Positions 8,446 through 16,153 of a DNA stretch of 64,000 nucleotides are shown here, piece by piece. The first letter of the stretch is position 1; every line of letters starts with the position of its first letter. A model generated the notes under the pieces. That model did not search any database and was not told the DNA's origin. It worked only from the letters and a program-made list of their open reading frames with translations. The DNA comes from Arthrobacter sp. Soil762 (GTDB lineage: Bacteria > Actinomycetota > Actinomycetes > Actinomycetales > Micrococcaceae), in NCBI RefSeq assembly GCF_001428335.1, contig NZ_LMSG01000021.1, positions 62,001 through 126,000 on the forward strand, in the 5' to 3' direction. Made by a program: the position numbers and the translations under genes.

Positions 8446-9480
8446 TCATGAACCGAGCAGCGAGGCCGCCAGCCGGTCGAGGTCGGCGGCGGCCTCAGCA
8501 TGCCCGCGGTTGGCTTCCGCCACGCGAACCACCTCGCCGATGACCAGCACAGCGGGATTGCTGCACCCGGCAGCTGCGGAGGTGATGGTGCCCAGGTCCG
8601 CGATGGTGGTGCGCTGGCCGGGGCGGTAACCGCGTTCGACGACGGCCATGGGCATGTCGGGGCGCATACCGGCTTTGCGGAGCCCGGCCGCGAGCTGGTG
8701 CAGGGTGCCGATGCCCATCAGGACCACAATGGTGCCGCCCAGTCCGGCCAGGTGCGTGTGTTCCTTTTCGGTCAGCGGCGCGTGGCCGGAGACCACGGTG
8801 AACATGTGGCTGACCTCGCGGTGCGTGACGGGGATGCCGGCTGCCGCCGGCACGGAGATGGCGCTGGTGACACCCGAGATGACGCGGACCTTGACGCCGG
8901 CCGCGACGCAGGCGGCGACTTCTTCGCCGCCGCGGCCAAAGACGTAGGGATCGCCGCCTTTGAGCCGGACGACGTTATTGCCTTCCAGGGCGGCGGCGAC
9001 CATCAGCTTCTCGATGTCGGCCTGGCCCACCTTGTGGTGGCCGGGCTTCTTGCCCACATCCACCAGTTCGGCGGAGGTCAGGTCCGGCAGGTCCTGGCAG
9101 GGCGCCAGCCGGTCGAAGAACACCACGTCCGCATCGCGGAGGGCCTTCACGGCGGCGACAGTCAGCAGCTCGGTGGTGCCCGGACCGCCACCCACCAGGG
9201 TGACGTGGCCGACGGGACCGGCGGCCGGCTCGGCCGCCACCGGAATGCCAGTGATACGGCACCGCTCGAGCAGGGCCTCCCAGCCGGGCTGGCCGTCGTC
9301 GACCGCTGCGACCAGGAAGGGGCGCTCGGGAAGCGGGCCGTCATGCGGTGCACCCGCAGGGGTGCTGAGGCGGTAGACGACGGCGCCCGCGGCCTCGTAG
9401 CGGCGGACCGCCTGGCGGGCGGCGTGGTCGGAGCCGGTGACCAGGACTTCGTGGCCGGTGAGATCGATGCTGAGCTGCAT
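8446..9480 (-). CDS. cobA: Uroporphyrinogen-III C-methyltransferase (siroheme synthesis)
   Basis: A 344-residue SAM-dependent enzyme that methylates uroporphyrinogen III to precorrin-2, the first step to siroheme, which NirB needs. The methyltransferase domain starts near residue 108 (GHVTLVGGGPGTTELLTV) and shows VVFFDRL, VRLKGGDPYVFGRGGEE, SGVTSAISVPAAAGIPVTHR and VLMG. The first 105 residues look like a shortened CysG-type N-terminal domain (LTGHEVLVTGSDHAARQAVRRYEAAGA) that lacks the full dehydrogenase/ferrochelatase length. The ATG at 9478-9480 lies two bases after the nirB stop, so the two are translated together. Confidence 0.93.
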   Translation of the reverse strand: MQLSIDLTGHEVLVTGSDHAARQAVRRYEAAGAVVYRLSTPAGAPHDGPLPERPFLVAAVDDGQPGWEALLERCRITGIPVAAEPAAGPVGHVTLVGGGPGTTELLTVAAVKALRDADVVFFDRLAPCQDLPDLTSAELVDVGKKPGHHKVGQADIEKLMVAAALEGNNVVRLKGGDPYVFGRGGEEVAACVAAGVKVRVISGVTSAISVPAAAGIPVTHREVSHMFTVVSGHAPLTEKEHTHLAGLGGTIVVLMGIGTLHQLAAGLRKAGMRPDMPMAVVERGYRPGQRTTIADLGTITSAAAGCSNPAVLVIGEVVRVAEANRGHAEAAADLDRLAASLLGS

Positions 9481-9482
9481 GG

Positions 9483-12128
9483 CTATACCTCGTTCTCGGC
9501 GCGGGGCCGCATGGGGATGGAGGCGCCGATCAGGACCGGCTGTTGGCTGGCGCGGCTCTTTTCCTCCGCAGTGGCAGGCCGCATCTGGCCACGCTCGTCG
9601 GAGACGAAGGTGATGGAGTCGTCCTTCTGGTCGGGGGCGTTCACGAAGGAACGGAACCGCCGCAGGCGCTCGGGGTCCTTCAGCGTGTCTGCCCACTCGT
9701 CCACGTAGGTGTCAACGTGCTTGGCCATGGCGGCTTCAAGTTCCTCGGCGATGCCCAGGGTGTCCTTGACCACCACGTCCTCGACGTGCTTGATGCCGCC
9801 GTCGAGCTCTTCCTGCCAGCGCGCGGTGCGCTGCAGGCGGTCCGCCGTGCGGATGTAGTACATGAAGTAGCGGTCGATGTACTTGAGCAGGGTTTCGTCG
9901 TCGAGGTCCTTGGCCAGCAGCTGGGCGTGGGCCGGGGTGGCGCCGCCGTTGCCGCCGACGTACAGGTTCCAGCCGTCGGCCGTGGCGATGACGCCGACGT
10001 CCTTGCCGCGGGCCTCGGCGCATTCGCGGGCGCAGCCGGAGACGCCCATCTTGAGCTTGTGCGGGCTGCGGAGGCCGCGGTAGCGGAGTTCGAGCTGGAT
10101 GGCCATGGCCACAGAGTCCTGGACACCGAAGCGGCACCAGGTGGAACCAACGCAGGACTTCACCGTGCGCAGGCTCTTGCCGTATGCTTGGCCGGATTCG
10201 AAGCCGGCGTCCACGAGTTCTTTCCAGATTTCCGGCAGCTCTTCCAGCCGGGCACCGAACATGTCGATCCGCTGGCCGCCGGTGATCTTGGTGTACAGGT
10301 TGTACTTCTCGGCCACGGCGGCGATGACGCCGAGCTTCTTGGGGGTGATTTCTCCGCCGGCGATGCGGGGGACCACCGAGTAGGTGCCGTCCTTCTGCAT
10401 GTTGGCGAGGGCGCGGTCGTTGGTGTCCTGCAGGGTCCCCCGGCCGGCGTCCAGGACGTAGGCGCTGTTCTGGCTGGCCAGGATGTTGGCGATGGTGGGC
10501 TTGCAGATGTCGCAGCCGGCGCCGGTACCGTATTTGGCCATGATCTCCTCGAAGGAGGTCAGTTCCAGGACGCGGATGGCGTCGAAGAGTTCCTGGCGGG
10601 ACAGCTCGATGTGCTCGCAGAGGGCCTTGGAGACCTCGACTCCGGACTTGGTGAGTTCGGTTTCCAGCAGCTTCTTGAGCATCGGGACGCAGGAACCGCA
10701 GCTGGTGCCGGCGCGGGTGCAGCCCTTGAGTTCGCCAAGTTCCTGGACGGGGGCGTTGCCGTCGCAGGCGCCGCAGCCGTTGATGGTGTCGCGGATGGTG
10801 CCGGCGGCCACGTTGTTGCAGGAACACAGGATGGCGTCGTCCGGGAGTTCGGTGTCCGGGGCGTCGCCGCCGCCGGCTGCCGTGAGGTAAGCGCCGGGTT
10901 CAGCAGCGAGCTCGCGGCCCAGGAGCGGGCGCAGGCTCATGTAGGGGGATGCGTCGCCCACGAAGATGCCGCCCAGGAGGGTCTTGGCATCATCGGTGGT
11001 GACGATCTTCTGGTAGACGCCGCGGGCGGGGTCGGCATAAACGATCTCGAGCGAGTGCTCGGTCTTGGCGAACCCGTCACCGAAGCTGGCAACGTCCACG
11101 CCGGAGAGCTTGAGCTTGGTGGCAGTATCGAATCCGGGGAACGTTGCCTGGCCGCCGTGGAGACGGTCTGCCACGATCTCCGCCATGGTGTTGGCCGGCG
11201 CAACGAGGCCCAGGCACATGCCACCGTAGTTAGCGACCTCACCGATGGCCCAGATGCCTTCCACTTCGGTGGCGCAGAAATCGTTGATGACAACGCCGCC
11301 GCGCTGGCCCAGGCTGAACACCTGCTCTTCCCCTTCGGCTGCGCGGAAGAGTTCATCGCGCGGCCGGACGCCGATGGCGACGATCACGAGGTCAGCGTCG
11401 ATAATGCGGCCGTCTGCCATGAGGACACCAGTGACCTGGCCGTCGTCGTCGGACAATACTTCCGAAGGGAACACGCCGCCGTGGACCGCGAAGCCTTTGG
11501 CCTTGATGAGCCGGCCCATTGCCTGGCCAGCGCCTTCGTCCAGCTGTGTGGCCATCAGCCACTGCGATCCGTCGATGACAATCGGGTTGGCGCCCAGCTG
11601 CTCCGTGCCGGCGGCCGATTCGAGGCCGAGGAGGCCTCCACCGATAGTGACGGCGTTGACCTTGCGGCCCAGCTTCTCCGTGAGCCCGGTAATGGCCTCG
11701 TTGATGGCCCAGACGTCTTCGAGTGTGCGGTAGACGTGCGTGTGCTCGGCACCGGGGATGGGGAGGCGTGCGGCATTCGAGCCGGTGGCGACCACCAGGT
11801 CGTCGTATTCAAAAATGCTGCCGGCAGCGGTCTCAACCGTCTTTGCTTCGGCATTGATCTTGACCACGCGCTCGCCGGTCTTCAGAGTCAGGGAGTCGTG
11901 GTCCCACATGGAGGCAGAGCCCAGGGTCAGGTCCACGCTGCTGTCCGTCAGTGCCTTGGAGAGCGCCACGCGGTCGTAGGGGAGGTGGGCTTCTTCCGTG
12001 AGGACCGTGACTTCCCAGCCCTCAAGGCCCCGGGTGTGCATGGCATCGGCGAAGCGGTGGGCGGCAGGGCCGCCACCGGCGACGACGATGCGGCGCGGAG
12101 TCTCTGTGCTTGAAGTCTGTTCGGTCAC
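9483..12128 (-). CDS. nirB: NirB, NADH-dependent nitrite reductase large subunit
   Basis: An 881-residue cytoplasmic enzyme reducing nitrite to ammonium with six electrons from NAD(P)H. Domains in order: FAD/NAD(P) reductase (RIVVAGGGPAAHRFADAM, VATGSNAARLPIPG, GIWAIGEVANYGG), a BFD-like [2Fe-2S] domain (CSCNN, then CGACD and TSCGSC), and the siroheme/[4Fe-4S] half. The cluster cysteines are in SCVGSTWCRFG and SGCARECAEARG. I use the GTG at 12126-12128, with GAAAGG six bases upstream; an ATG 14 codons earlier lacks a ribosome binding site. cobA and the NnaR-type gene follow in the same operon, and nirD is divergent across a probable GlnR operator. Confidence 0.96.
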   Translation of the reverse strand: MTEQTSSTETPRRIVVAGGGPAAHRFADAMHTRGLEGWEVTVLTEEAHLPYDRVALSKALTDSSVDLTLGSASMWDHDSLTLKTGERVVKINAEAKTVETAAGSIFEYDDLVVATGSNAARLPIPGAEHTHVYRTLEDVWAINEAITGLTEKLGRKVNAVTIGGGLLGLESAAGTEQLGANPIVIDGSQWLMATQLDEGAGQAMGRLIKAKGFAVHGGVFPSEVLSDDDGQVTGVLMADGRIIDADLVIVAIGVRPRDELFRAAEGEEQVFSLGQRGGVVINDFCATEVEGIWAIGEVANYGGMCLGLVAPANTMAEIVADRLHGGQATFPGFDTATKLKLSGVDVASFGDGFAKTEHSLEIVYADPARGVYQKIVTTDDAKTLLGGIFVGDASPYMSLRPLLGRELAAEPGAYLTAAGGGDAPDTELPDDAILCSCNNVAAGTIRDTINGCGACDGNAPVQELGELKGCTRAGTSCGSCVPMLKKLLETELTKSGVEVSKALCEHIELSRQELFDAIRVLELTSFEEIMAKYGTGAGCDICKPTIANILASQNSAYVLDAGRGTLQDTNDRALANMQKDGTYSVVPRIAGGEITPKKLGVIAAVAEKYNLYTKITGGQRIDMFGARLEELPEIWKELVDAGFESGQAYGKSLRTVKSCVGSTWCRFGVQDSVAMAIQLELRYRGLRSPHKLKMGVSGCARECAEARGKDVGVIATADGWNLYVGGNGGATPAHAQLLAKDLDDETLLKYIDRYFMYYIRTADRLQRTARWQEELDGGIKHVEDVVVKDTLGIAEELEAAMAKHVDTYVDEWADTLKDPERLRRFRSFVNAPDQKDDSITFVSDERGQMRPATAEEKSRASQQPVLIGASIPMRPRAENEV

Positions 12129-12207
12129 TGTGGGCCTTTCGCATGTGCCGCAGACGGTGTTCTGCGACATTCTCTGACGAGGTATGCATCCAGACTAGGT
12201 AGCCGCA

Positions 12208-12267
12208 GTTTCGCTTCAGTTTCCCTTATGTTTCGTAGGCTTAACTTCTGCATCACGAACGCGTTTC
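12208..12267. promoter_or_regulatory. Multi-site GlnR-like operator between nirB and nirD
   Basis: On the plus strand, pentamers recur every 11 bp: GTTTC at 12208, 12219 and 12230, TTAAC at 12241, ATCAC at 12252 and GTTTC at 12263. Read from nirB, the part nearest the gene is GTTAA-n6-GAAAC-n6-GAAAC-n6-GAAAC. Actinobacterial GlnR boxes are GTnAC-n6-GAAAC units in the same 11-bp phase. The site lies in the 263-bp gap between the divergent starts and could control both genes. Confidence 0.75.
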
Positions 12268-12391
12268 CGATCGGGTGAGGTCTCTTTTACGCGCCGGACA
12301 CATTCACTGCACGCCTTTGAAACACCCGTTGCCTAAGTTGTTTACTACGGCCATAGAGGTGGCCAATCAAGCACGGGGAGAGGAGCCGGAC

Positions 12392-12754
12392 ATGACGGCA
12401 ACACTGGAACTTGGGGCGCTCGCCGCCGATACCGTTACCTGGCACCGGGTCTGCGCCGTAGACGAGCTTGAGCTTGCCTGGGGCGAAGCCGCACTCATTG
12501 AAGGCCGCCAGGTGGCACTCTTCCGGACCGGGCCCAGTGAGGTTTTTGCCGTGGCCCACGAAGATCCGGCCACCGGCGCCCACGTTATGGCCCGCGGCAT
12601 CCTGGGCTCACGCGGCACCCGCCCCACCATAGCTTCGCCGCTGCACAAAGAGGTCTACGACCTGGAAACCGGCGAATGCTTCGGAACCGCCGCGGTGCGC
12701 CTGGAAACGTTCAGCACCCGCATTTCAGACGGTTTCATCGAAGTCGCGGTCTAA
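12392..12754 (+). CDS. nirD: NirD, nitrite reductase small subunit
   Basis: A 120-residue Rieske-fold subunit of assimilatory nitrite reductase. It has the NirD pattern (WHRVCAVDELELAWGEAALIEGRQVALFRT, then IASPLHKEVYDLETG) and lacks the Cys-His pairs that bind a cluster in true Rieske proteins, as is usual for NirD. The ATG has AGGAG six bases upstream. Unusually for a nirBD pair, it is transcribed away from nirB across the shared operator. It converges on the phosphosugar mutase gene with only seven bases between stops, so no separate terminator is visible. Confidence 0.93.
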   Translation: MTATLELGALAADTVTWHRVCAVDELELAWGEAALIEGRQVALFRTGPSEVFAVAHEDPATGAHVMARGILGSRGTRPTIASPLHKEVYDLETGECFGTAAVRLETFSTRISDGFIEVAV

Positions 12755-12761
12755 CGACCCG

Positions 12762-14531
12762 TCAGAGCCCGAGGGCCTCGCGGACATCGTCGAGCACATT
12801 GTCCAAGGCGGTCCGGGCTGCCTGCCGGGCTTCCGGCAGTTCGGCCGCTGACTCCACCGGGAGGATGACTTCCAGGTAGCACTTGAGCTTGGGCTCGGTG
12901 CCGCTGGGCCGGATGATGACCCGGGTTTCGTCCCGGGTCAGATACAGCAGGCCATCGGTGGGCGGCAGGTGCTCGCTCCCTTCGGCCAGGTCCACGAAGG
13001 TTTCAACCGCGGACGAACCGAACGAATCGGGCGGGCTGACCCGGAGCCGGTTCATCATGGCGTCCAGCAGGCCCAGATCCGCCACCCGGATGCTCAGCTG
13101 GTCACTGGCGTGCAGCCCGTGCTGAAGATAGAGCTCGTCCAGGGTGTCGAAGATGGTTTTTCCGTCCGCCTTTGCGGCGGCAGCCAGTTCCGCGATGAGG
13201 ACAGCGGCGGAGATCCCGTCCTTGTCCCGGACCAGTTCCGGTGCAACGCAATAGCCCAGGGCTTCCTCGTAGCCGTAGACCAGCCCCGGCACCCGGGAAA
13301 TCCACTTGAACCCGGTCAGCGTTTCCTCATGCTCGTAGCCTGCCGCGGCGGCGATGCGGGAGAGCAGGCGCGAGGACACAATCGAATTTGCGAAGACGCC
13401 AGCCCCTTCGGCACTGGCTGCTTCAACCGAACTGCCGGAGGTTTCGTCGGAGCCGGGCGCCAGCCGGGCCACAATGTGTGCCCCCAGCAGCGCGCCCACC
13501 TCGTCGCCGCGCAGCATGCGCCAGGCGCCGGTGTCAGGATCTTTCGCCGCCACTGCAGCGCGGTCCGCATCCGGATCGTTGGCCAGGACGATATCGGCGT
13601 CCACGCGGGCGGCGGTCTCCAGGGCCAGGTCCAAGGCGCCCGGTTCTTCCGGATTGGGAAAGTTCACCGTGGGAAAGTCGGGATCCGGCTCAGCCTGTTC
13701 GGCCACGAGGGTGACATCGGCAAAGCCGGCAGCATTCAGCACGGCCACGGCAGTCTCGCCGCCGACACCGTGCATGGGGGTCAGGACAATCCGCAGGTCA
13801 CGGGACGGGAAGCGGGCCGCATCGGCGAGTGCCGCCGTCGCGCGTTCATAATCCGACGCAACCGACGGGTCCAGCACTGTCCAGCCGCCGGCGGCAAGGG
13901 TGATGGATTCCAGGGCGCCCACGGCATCGATCCGCGCGGCGATCCTGGCATCGTAGGGCGCCACGATCTGTGCTCCGCGGCCGCTGCCCTCCACGGCATG
14001 ACGGCCCAGGTACACCTTGTATCCGTTGTCCTGCGGGGGATTGTGGCTTGCCGTCACCATCACACCGCCGTCGCAATCGAGGGCCCGCACGGCGAAAGCG
14101 AGCAGCGGGGTGGGCAGGGCCGACGGCATCAGGAAGGTTTCAATCCCGGCGGCGGTGAAGATGGCCGCCGTTTCCTCGGCGAAGATGTCCGAGTTATAGC
14201 GGGCGTCATAGCCGACGACGGCGCGTGGCCGGGTCCCGGGGGCCGCCTCACCCACCGCACCAACCAGGAAGTCGGCGAGGCCGGCGGCGGCCCGGCGCAC
14301 CACCACGCGGTTCATCCGGTTCGGCCCGGCGCCCAGGGCGGCGCGGAGGCCTGCGGTGCCGAACTGCAGGGTGCCGCTGAAGCTGTCGGCGAGCTCCTGT
14401 GACGCTGCGGGGGAGCCCTCCTCCGCAAGTTGCAGCAGTTCTGTGAGCTCTGCGGCTGTGGCGGGATCCGGATCTTTGGCCGCCCATTCGCGGGCGTGGC
14501 TGAACAAGGAAGCGGCATCGGAGGACGTCAT
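12762..14531 (-). CDS. Phosphosugar mutase (phosphoglucomutase/phosphomannomutase)
   Basis: A 589-residue alpha-D-phosphohexomutase. The active-site phosphoserine loop is VMVTASHNPPQDNGYK, the metal-binding loop is NDPDADRAAVAA, the sugar-recognition loop is GYEEALGYCVAPELVRDKDG, and the phosphate-binding loop is TRDETRVIIRPSGTEPK. Length and the N-terminal FGTAGLRAALGAGPNRMN fit the long bacterial PGM/PMM2-like subgroup (mycobacterial PmmB type). Hexose versus pentose phosphate specificity cannot be fixed; nearby purine nucleoside phosphorylase and deoC would suit a phosphopentomutase role too. There is no clear ribosome binding site, but TAGCGT lies seven bases before the ATG, so the transcript may be leaderless. 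Confidence 0.92.
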   Translation of the reverse strand: MTSSDAASLFSHAREWAAKDPDPATAAELTELLQLAEEGSPAASQELADSFSGTLQFGTAGLRAALGAGPNRMNRVVVRRAAAGLADFLVGAVGEAAPGTRPRAVVGYDARYNSDIFAEETAAIFTAAGIETFLMPSALPTPLLAFAVRALDCDGGVMVTASHNPPQDNGYKVYLGRHAVEGSGRGAQIVAPYDARIAARIDAVGALESITLAAGGWTVLDPSVASDYERATAALADAARFPSRDLRIVLTPMHGVGGETAVAVLNAAGFADVTLVAEQAEPDPDFPTVNFPNPEEPGALDLALETAARVDADIVLANDPDADRAAVAAKDPDTGAWRMLRGDEVGALLGAHIVARLAPGSDETSGSSVEAASAEGAGVFANSIVSSRLLSRIAAAAGYEHEETLTGFKWISRVPGLVYGYEEALGYCVAPELVRDKDGISAAVLIAELAAAAKADGKTIFDTLDELYLQHGLHASDQLSIRVADLGLLDAMMNRLRVSPPDSFGSSAVETFVDLAEGSEHLPPTDGLLYLTRDETRVIIRPSGTEPKLKCYLEVILPVESAAELPEARQAARTALDNVLDDVREALGL

Positions 14532-14643
14532 GCGGTCAACGCTATCGTCATTGCTTCAGGAACTGTGGCTGAACACCCGCCTGTGACAGCTGAAAGCAGC
14601 GAAATCGTTGCAGGAAATTTTCTGGACAAGTAATGTCGCGAAT

Positions 14644-15129
14644 ATGAAACTGGGGCAGGGCGTTGAGTGGGGGCTGCACAGCTGCGTCAACATGTCCTGG
14701 ACCGCGCCGGGGGAGGCCGTGAGCAGCGCACGGTTGGCCGAGTTCTACAAGCTTCCCGCCGCATACCTGAACAAGCAGCTCCAGGCCCTGGTGCGGGCCG
14801 GAATCCTGACCTCGGTATCCGGCCCGCGGGGCGGCTTCTCGCTTGCCAGGCGTCCGGACCGGATTTCCGTCCTTGACGTGGTCCTGGCCATCGAAGGAAA
14901 TGACCATGCCTTCCGGTGCGAAGGCATCGCCAAGGACGCCCCGGGCGCGAGCATGGACGCCGACTACGCCCGCACCTGCCTCATTTCGCAGACCATGCGC
15001 CACGCCGAAGTCACCTGGCGGACTGAGCTGTCACGGCAGAGCATTGCCGGGATCGCCCAGTCCATCGAACGCCGCTTTCCCGAAGCCCGGGAGTCCACCG
15101 TCCTGCAGCTCGTCGGTCCGCGAACCTGA
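14644..15129 (+). CDS. Rrf2-family transcriptional regulator
   Basis: A 161-residue regulator with an Rrf2 winged helix: WGLHSCVNMSW at the start, VSSARLAEFYKLPAAYLNKQLQALVRAGILTSVSGPRGGFSLAR as recognition region and wing, then ISVLDVVLAIEG and a dimerisation helix. Iron-sulfur members such as IscR have three clustered Cys; here only FRC and TCLIS are seen in that segment, so a cluster is doubtful. TAATGT ends seven bases before the ATG and no ribosome binding site is visible, which suggests a leaderless message. The gene is divergent from the phosphosugar mutase, and the target is unknown. Confidence 0.88.
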   Translation: MKLGQGVEWGLHSCVNMSWTAPGEAVSSARLAEFYKLPAAYLNKQLQALVRAGILTSVSGPRGGFSLARRPDRISVLDVVLAIEGNDHAFRCEGIAKDAPGASMDADYARTCLISQTMRHAEVTWRTELSRQSIAGIAQSIERRFPEARESTVLQLVGPRT

Positions 15130-15141
15130 CCAGCCCTACAG

Positions 15142-15204
15142 CAACGCGGGGTCACTGGACGCCCATGGGAAAGCCTCCGTTGGGCGCTAAGTGACCCCGC
15201 GTTG
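15142..15204. terminator. Large inverted repeat between convergent genes
   Basis: Perfect 15-bp arms (15142-15156 and 15190-15204) enclose 33 bases that contain a smaller GCCC/GGGC stem. It lies between the convergent Rrf2 and punA stops. A good T-tract is missing, so it is a terminator by position and fold only. Confidence 0.65.
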
Positions 15205-15206
15205 TC

Positions 15207-16025
15207 CTAAAGCTTGGCGATGATCCCAGCCAGCAGTTTGGAAATCCGTGGTCCGGCGGCCTGGCCGGACTCGATGACTTCCTGGTGGCTCAGCGGCATG
15301 GCGCTGATGCCGGCCGCGAGGTTGGTGACCAGTGAAATTCCGAACACTTCCATGCCTGCGTGCCGGCCGGCGATCGCTTCCAAAGCTGTGGACATGCCCA
15401 CCAGGTCCGCGCCGATCCGCTTGGCGTACTGGACCTCGGCCGGCGTTTCGTAATGCGGCCCGCTGAACTGGGCATAGACGCCTTCCTCCAGCGAGCCGTC
15501 CACTTCACGGGCGAGGGCACGGATGCGTGAGCTGTACAGATCTGTCAGGTCAACAAACGTTGCGCCTTCCAGCGGGGACGTGGCGGTGAGGTTGATGTGA
15601 TCTTTGATGAGCACCGGGGTGCCGGGCGTCCAGTCTTCCTTCAGTCCTCCGCAGCCGTTGGTGAGGACCAGGGTCTTGCAGCCGGCGGCCGCAGCGGTGC
15701 GGATGCCGTGGACCACGGCGCGGACGCCTTTGCCCTCGTAGTAGTGCGTCCGTGCACCCAGGACCAGCGCGCGTTTGCCCTCTTTGGTCAGGACGGAGCG
15801 GATGGTGCCCACATGGCCCTCCACTGCCGGGGCATGGAAGCCCGGGACCGTGTCAGCGGTCAAGGTGGCGGTGGTCTCGCCGATGAGGTCGGCGGCTTCG
15901 GCCCAGCCTGAGCCCAGGACGAGGGCGACGTCGTGGCTGTCCACCCCGGTCTCCTGGGCGATGTAGTCAGCGGCGGAGCGCGCGGCGTCGAAAGGGTCCG
16001 TGTTCTGGAAGTCTGTATTACTCAC
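15207..16025 (-). CDS. punA: Purine nucleoside phosphorylase
   Basis: A 272-residue trimeric-type phosphorylase that converts purine (deoxy)nucleosides and phosphate to the free base and (deoxy)ribose 1-phosphate. Family landmarks are VALVLGSGWAEAADLI, the phosphate-loop region with GARTHYYEGKG, LVLTNGCGGL, SGPHYETPAEV and the end GMSTALEAIAGRHAGMEVFGISLVTNLAAGI with its base-binding Asn. The start is the GTG at 16023-16025; TAACTT (16032-16037 on the plus strand, reversed) ends exactly six bases before it and no ribosome binding site is present, so the message is probably leaderless. It is divergent from lpdA. Confidence 0.95.
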   Translation of the reverse strand: MSNTDFQNTDPFDAARSAADYIAQETGVDSHDVALVLGSGWAEAADLIGETTATLTADTVPGFHAPAVEGHVGTIRSVLTKEGKRALVLGARTHYYEGKGVRAVVHGIRTAAAAGCKTLVLTNGCGGLKEDWTPGTPVLIKDHINLTATSPLEGATFVDLTDLYSSRIRALAREVDGSLEEGVYAQFSGPHYETPAEVQYAKRIGADLVGMSTALEAIAGRHAGMEVFGISLVTNLAAGISAMPLSHQEVIESGQAAGPRISKLLAGIIAKL

Positions 16026-16153
16026 TGGTATAAGTTATCGTGCTGTTGCTGCTGTGCACAGTGGTAACGGAGTCACTTCGGGCTGCGGCTGGCATCGTGA
16101 CGGGCCACTCCTTTATTGGTGGTCCCTGTGCAGATGCGCGAGAATGGTTGATT

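Noticed and set aside
8432..8449. The upstream ATG of the NnaR-type gene
   Set aside because: It gives an attractive ATGA overlap with cobA but lacks a ribosome binding site, while the next in-frame ATG has AAAGGA at good distance. It remains possible through translational coupling.
9543..12113. An 856-codon open frame on the plus strand opposite nirB
   Set aside because: It is the GC-rich antisense frame of nirB: no recognisable domain, low-complexity Gly/Ala/Val/Asp composition, and nirB explains the same bases fully. Similar long antisense frames over mfd, accD5, accA3 and MMPL were rejected for the same reason.
16040..16153. An N-terminal extension of LpdA
   Set aside because: The 38 extra codons have no homology-like pattern, and the FAD-binding fold begins ten residues after the GTG at 16154, as is usual for the family.
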